From an uncultured Corynebacterium sp. (GTDB taxonomy: Bacteria > Actinomycetota > Actinomycetes > Mycobacteriales > Mycobacteriaceae): 64,000 nt of DNA. The position numbers were made by a program, and so were the translations under genes. Positions 61,439 to 64,000 of this stretch are shown here, piece by piece (the first letter of the stretch is position 1; each line of letters begins with the position of its first letter). Below the pieces are notes generated by a model that was not told where the DNA came from, ran no database searches, and saw only the letters and a list, made by a program, of their open reading frames with translations. The DNA is taken from contig NZ_CAMIHD010000002.1 in the NCBI RefSeq assembly GCF_946222835.1, positions 186,001 to 250,000 of the forward strand, in the 5' to 3' direction.

Positions 61439-62008
61439 ATGGCTGACGCAACTGCACGCGGTCGCCTCGTCGTTCTGGCGGGGCCTTCCGCAGTGGGAAA
61501 ATCCACCGTAGTTTCGCGTCTGCGCAGTGACGTTGAGGGGCTTTATTTCAGCGTGTCTATGACCACGCGTCAGCCTCGCCCCGGGGAGCAGGACGGTGTC
61601 GACTATTTCTTCGTCACCCCAGAAACCTTCCAGCAGCGAATCGATGCCGGAGAGATGCTCGAATGGGCAGATATCCACGGTGGATTGCAGCGGTCTGGAA
61701 CACCCGCCCAGCCGGTGGAGGAAGCTTTGGCCGCAGGCCGCCCGGTACTCGTAGAGGTTGATCTCGCGGGTGCTAGGAGTGTTAAGAAAGCTCTGCCGGA
61801 GGCAGACCTGGTCTTTTTGGCGCCCCCGTCATGGGAGGTACTTGTGGAGCGACTTACCGGCCGCGGTACCGAGCCGCAAGACGTCATTGACCGTAGGTTG
61901 CAAACTGCGCATGAGGAACTAGCCGCACAGGACGAGTTCGATCACGTCGTCGTGAACGAAGATCTGGACGAGGCAGTAGCTGCCATTAGTGATATCCTGC
62001 AGGCATAG
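61439..62008 (+). CDS. gmk: Guanylate kinase
   Basis: A 189-residue P-loop kinase that converts GMP to GDP. Walker A is GPSAVGKSTV at about residues 15-24. The GMP-binding SVSMTTRQPRPGEQDGVDYFF block and the lid YFxV region follow. The order mihF-gmk-rpoZ-coaBC-metK is conserved in actinobacteria. ATG eight bases after mihF, without a strong ribosome site, so coupling is likely. Confidence 0.96.
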   Translation: MADATARGRLVVLAGPSAVGKSTVVSRLRSDVEGLYFSVSMTTRQPRPGEQDGVDYFFVTPETFQQRIDAGEMLEWADIHGGLQRSGTPAQPVEEALAAGRPVLVEVDLAGARSVKKALPEADLVFLAPPSWEVLVERLTGRGTEPQDVIDRRLQTAHEELAAQDEFDHVVVNEDLDEAVAAISDILQA

Positions 62009-62048
62009 ACCTCCTTTTTGACCATCTTCAATCAATGTAAAGGTGCAT

Positions 62049-62351
62049 GTGACTAACGTGACCACCCCTTCTAACACTGAAGCCGCAAAGGCGGAGCCAG
62101 TATTTGATGATCCGATCGGTATTACTGATCCCCCGATCGATGAGCTCTTGGACAAGGTTTCCTCTAAGTACGCTTTGGTCATCTTTGCCGCTAAGCGCGC
62201 ACGCCAGATCAATAGCTACTACCAAGAGCAAGATGAAGGTGTCTTCGAGTTCGTAGGCCCGCTGGTTACTCCAGAGCCAGGCGAAAAGCCTTTGTCCATC
62301 GCATTGCGCGAGATTGACGCTGGCCTGCTTGACCATGAGGAAGGCAAGTAA
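62049..62351 (+). CDS. rpoZ: DNA-directed RNA polymerase subunit omega
   Basis: A 100-residue omega subunit that helps assemble beta-prime. The key block DELLDKVSSKYALVIFAAKRARQIN (residues about 32-56) and the C-terminal PLSIALREIDAG are typical. The length fits the actinobacterial form. I chose the GTG at 62049, five bases after AAAGG; a GTG six bases upstream would leave no room for it. 40 bases after gmk. Confidence 0.93.
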   Translation: MTNVTTPSNTEAAKAEPVFDDPIGITDPPIDELLDKVSSKYALVIFAAKRARQINSYYQEQDEGVFEFVGPLVTPEPGEKPLSIALREIDAGLLDHEEGK

Positions 62352-62463
62352 CTAGCGCAAGCGTGTAATAGCTGCAAGGCTCCACGCGCCGTGACGGACG
62401 TGCATCCCGGTTTAGGGTGTACCTACCGTCGCGGTGGGTGGAGCCTTTCTCTATGCCGCCAGG

Positions 62464-62480
62464 TAGCATCGTGCGGTGTG
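62464..62480 (+). promoter_or_regulatory. Leaderless promoter of coaBC
   Basis: TAGCAT at 62464-62469 is followed by eight bases and then the GTG at 62478. No ribosome-binding site is present. This also fixes the start, since the frame is open for 87 bases upstream. Confidence 0.55.
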
Positions 62481-63761
62481 ACTGATAAAGATACTTCTCG
62501 CAATATTGTCCTGGGCGTCGCCGGCGGCATCGCCGCCTACAAAGCTTGCCACCTTGTGCGCGAACTTAAGGAAGCCGGCGATGACGTGCGCGTTGTCCCC
62601 ACAGAAAGCGCCTTGAACTTCGTGGGTGCTGCTACTTTTGAGGCCCTTTCTGGTAATCCAGTCTCTACCAGTGTTTTTTCGGCCGTGGACGAGGTTCAGC
62701 ACGTCAATGTGGGGCAGCATGCTGATGCGGTAGTTATCGCGCCGGCAACTGCGGACCTTATCGCACGATTGGCTGCAGGGCGGGCCGATGACCTGCTTAC
62801 AGCGACCGTGTTGGTAGCCACGTGCCCAGTGATCGTTGCCCCAGCCATGCACACGGAGATGTGGCTCAACCCGGCTACACAAGACAACGTCGCTACTTTG
62901 CGACGTCGCGGTAATACCGTAATCGAGCCTGCCCATGGGCGTTTGACTGGCAAAGATTCTGGACCAGGTCGCCTTCCAGAGCCGGAGCAGATCGCAGAAA
63001 TCATCCGCACAGAACTAGCGGGTTACCGAGTACAACATACGTGGCAGGGAAAGAAGGTAGTCATATCAGCCGGTGGAACCCAGGAGGAGCTGGATCCGGT
63101 GCGATACTTGGGCAATCGCTCTTCTGGCAGGCAGGGGTTCGCGCTTGCAGAATGGGCGGCCCAAATGGGGGCAGATGTCACCCTCGTTGCCGGTAATACT
63201 GCACAGCTTCCTATGCCCTCTGGCGCGCAGGTACGCCGAATTGTCTCCACGCGTGAATTGGAGGAGGCGATGCACGAAGAGGCACGCGATGCGGACGTGG
63301 TGATTATGGCCGCTGCTGTTTCTGATTACCGCCCCGCGGAGATAGCTGAATCAAAGATGAAGAAGGGGCAGGCGGACGAGGCGCTGTCGACTCTTCATTT
63401 GGTGGAAAACCCGGATGTACTCAAAGGGCTTGTCGCCGCGCGCGAGCGCTCAGAGCTTCCCGCAGACTGCGTGATTGTAGGGTTTGCCGCCGAAACGGGT
63501 GATACCCACAAATCGGCTTTGGAATACGCCCAAGAAAAGTTTATTCGCAAAGGCTGCGATGTGCTTATGGCTAATGAGGTCGGTCGGGCAAAAACCTTTG
63601 GCCAAAAGTCGAATGAAGGATGGATTTTGCGGCCCGATTCTGAGCCACAACGCGTAGAGCATGGCTCTAAACAGGTTGTGGCCGCACAGATCCTTTCCGC
63701 TGTGAATGAAATGTTTCACGAGGAGACAACTAAAATTGCATTTATAGACCGCTTGGTCTAG
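62478..63761 (+). CDS. coaBC: Bifunctional phosphopantothenoylcysteine decarboxylase / phosphopantothenate-cysteine ligase
   Basis: A 427-residue fusion for two steps of coenzyme A synthesis. The N-terminal CoaC flavoprotein starts with IVLGVAGGIAAYKACHLVRELK, with the catalytic His in HVNVGQHADAVVIAPAT and the PAMHTEMWLNPATQDN substrate loop. The C-terminal CoaB part begins at KKVVISAGGTQEELDPVRYLGNRSSG (about residue 187) and includes NEVG. GTG 62478 is the leaderless start. Ends 74 bases before metK; the metK -35 lies inside its last codons. Confidence 0.95.
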   Translation: MTDKDTSRNIVLGVAGGIAAYKACHLVRELKEAGDDVRVVPTESALNFVGAATFEALSGNPVSTSVFSAVDEVQHVNVGQHADAVVIAPATADLIARLAAGRADDLLTATVLVATCPVIVAPAMHTEMWLNPATQDNVATLRRRGNTVIEPAHGRLTGKDSGPGRLPEPEQIAEIIRTELAGYRVQHTWQGKKVVISAGGTQEELDPVRYLGNRSSGRQGFALAEWAAQMGADVTLVAGNTAQLPMPSGAQVRRIVSTRELEEAMHEEARDADVVIMAAAVSDYRPAEIAESKMKKGQADEALSTLHLVENPDVLKGLVAARERSELPADCVIVGFAAETGDTHKSALEYAQEKFIRKGCDVLMANEVGRAKTFGQKSNEGWILRPDSEPQRVEHGSKQVVAAQILSAVNEMFHEETTKIAFIDRLV

Positions 63762-63764
63762 GCT
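63736..63764 (+). promoter_or_regulatory. metK promoter with an exact McbR operator in the spacer
   Basis: TTGCAT (63736-63741) and TAGGCT (63759-63764) are separated by exactly 17 bases. The spacer holds TAGAC-N6-GTCTA at 63745-63760, the binding motif known for McbR of C. glutamicum, which represses methionine and cysteine genes including metK and responds to S-adenosylhomocysteine. The operator overlaps the -10 box by two bases, so bound repressor would block RNA polymerase. Confidence 0.78.
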
Positions 63765-63835
63765 TGTCGGGTATTAGGCTTGGGCGTAGAAAACCCCACA
63801 GCATCGAATCAATAGCGAGCACGAAGGAAGTTTTT

Positions 63836-64000
63836 GTGACTGATAACGCTGCAGTGGCAACTCGTCTTTTTACCAGCGAGTCCGTTACGGAAGGTCATCC
63901 CGATAAGATTTGTGACGCCATTTCTGACGCCATCCTTGATGCCCTGCTGGAAAAGGATCCAGCATCCCGCGTCGCCGTGGAAACATTGGTAACCACCGGC
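63836..64000 (+). CDS. metK: S-adenosylmethionine synthase, N-terminal part (cut by the window edge)
   Basis: The first 55 codons of MetK: TRLFTSESVTEGHPDKICDAISDAILD is spread over residues 8-35 and is the family's N-terminal signature, with the His and Asp that bind ATP phosphate and metal. GTG start with AAGGAAG seven bases upstream. The frame is open to the end of the window. It follows coaBC as in other actinobacteria and has its own McbR-type promoter. Confidence 0.95.
   Translation, partial: MTDNAAVATRLFTSESVTEGHPDKICDAISDAILDALLEKDPASRVAVETLVTTG

Noticed and set aside
62391..62477. Upstream extension of coaBC
   Set aside because: The extra residues do not belong to the flavoprotein fold, and the TAGCAT element with eight-base spacing fixes the start at 62478.

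Overview
The window is a stretch of Corynebacterium chromosome, estimated by eye at somewhat under 60% G+C. Three things point to the genus. The phosphatidylinositol mannoside genes and a MihF-type integration host factor mark a mycolate-containing actinobacterium. The gene order (pimA, then yebC-ruvCAB-yajC-secDF-apt-rel, hisS, aspS, alaS-ruvX-mltG-aro, efp-nusB-pyr, mihF-gmk-rpoZ-coaBC-metK) is the order known from corynebacteria and, in part, mycobacteria. The regulatory sites also fit: an exact TAGAC-N6-GTCTA McbR box before metK and a LexA-like box before ruvC. The species cannot be fixed from this alone. I found no rRNA, tRNA, CRISPR array, insertion sequence or prophage.

Layout. 1-2571: end of a probable pgsA, then a PIM acyltransferase, pimA and a small membrane protein as one overlapping operon, facing a convergent GT-C mannosyltransferase-like gene (2586-3944). 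4109-8769: thioesterase II, yebC, ruvC-ruvA-ruvB and yajC. 8987-16760: secD-secF, a peptide-binding lipoprotein, apt and rel. 16949-20154: an accessory-looking segment with a membrane-anchored 5'-nucleotidase, a YetF-like protein and a small secreted protein of unknown role with its own promoter and terminator. 20511-24027: cyclophilin, thiol peroxidase, metallo-hydrolase and hisS.

24055-31645 lies almost wholly on the minus strand: a TetR regulator overlapping L-serine dehydratase, a two-gene flavin monooxygenase/reductase system, a HEPN-like plus CBS protein, a PiT phosphate transporter and a zinc metallopeptidase. 31890-47052 returns to the plus strand: aspS, a kinase-fold protein, rarA, alaS, ruvX, mltG, aroE, an A24 prepilin peptidase, aroC-aroK-aroB-aroQ and pepQ. 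A secreted SGNH hydrolase converges on pepQ and shares its CTAG stop. 48210-52373: efp, nusB, a 61-residue protein, a YbjN pair and an SRPBCC-SDR fusion on the opposite strand. 52516-60850: the complete pyrR-pyrB-pyrC-carA-carB-pyrF operon. 61110-64000: mihF, gmk, rpoZ, coaBC and the start of metK.

Most of the window is core metabolism and information processing: pyrimidine and chorismate pathways complete or nearly so, Holliday-junction processing, Sec secretion, stringent response and aminoacyl-tRNA synthesis. The less understood parts are the HEPN-CBS protein at 28060-28782, the flavin pair, the small secreted protein, the kinase-fold protein with a degenerate catalytic loop, and several promoters that place the start codon at the transcription start (leaderless genes).
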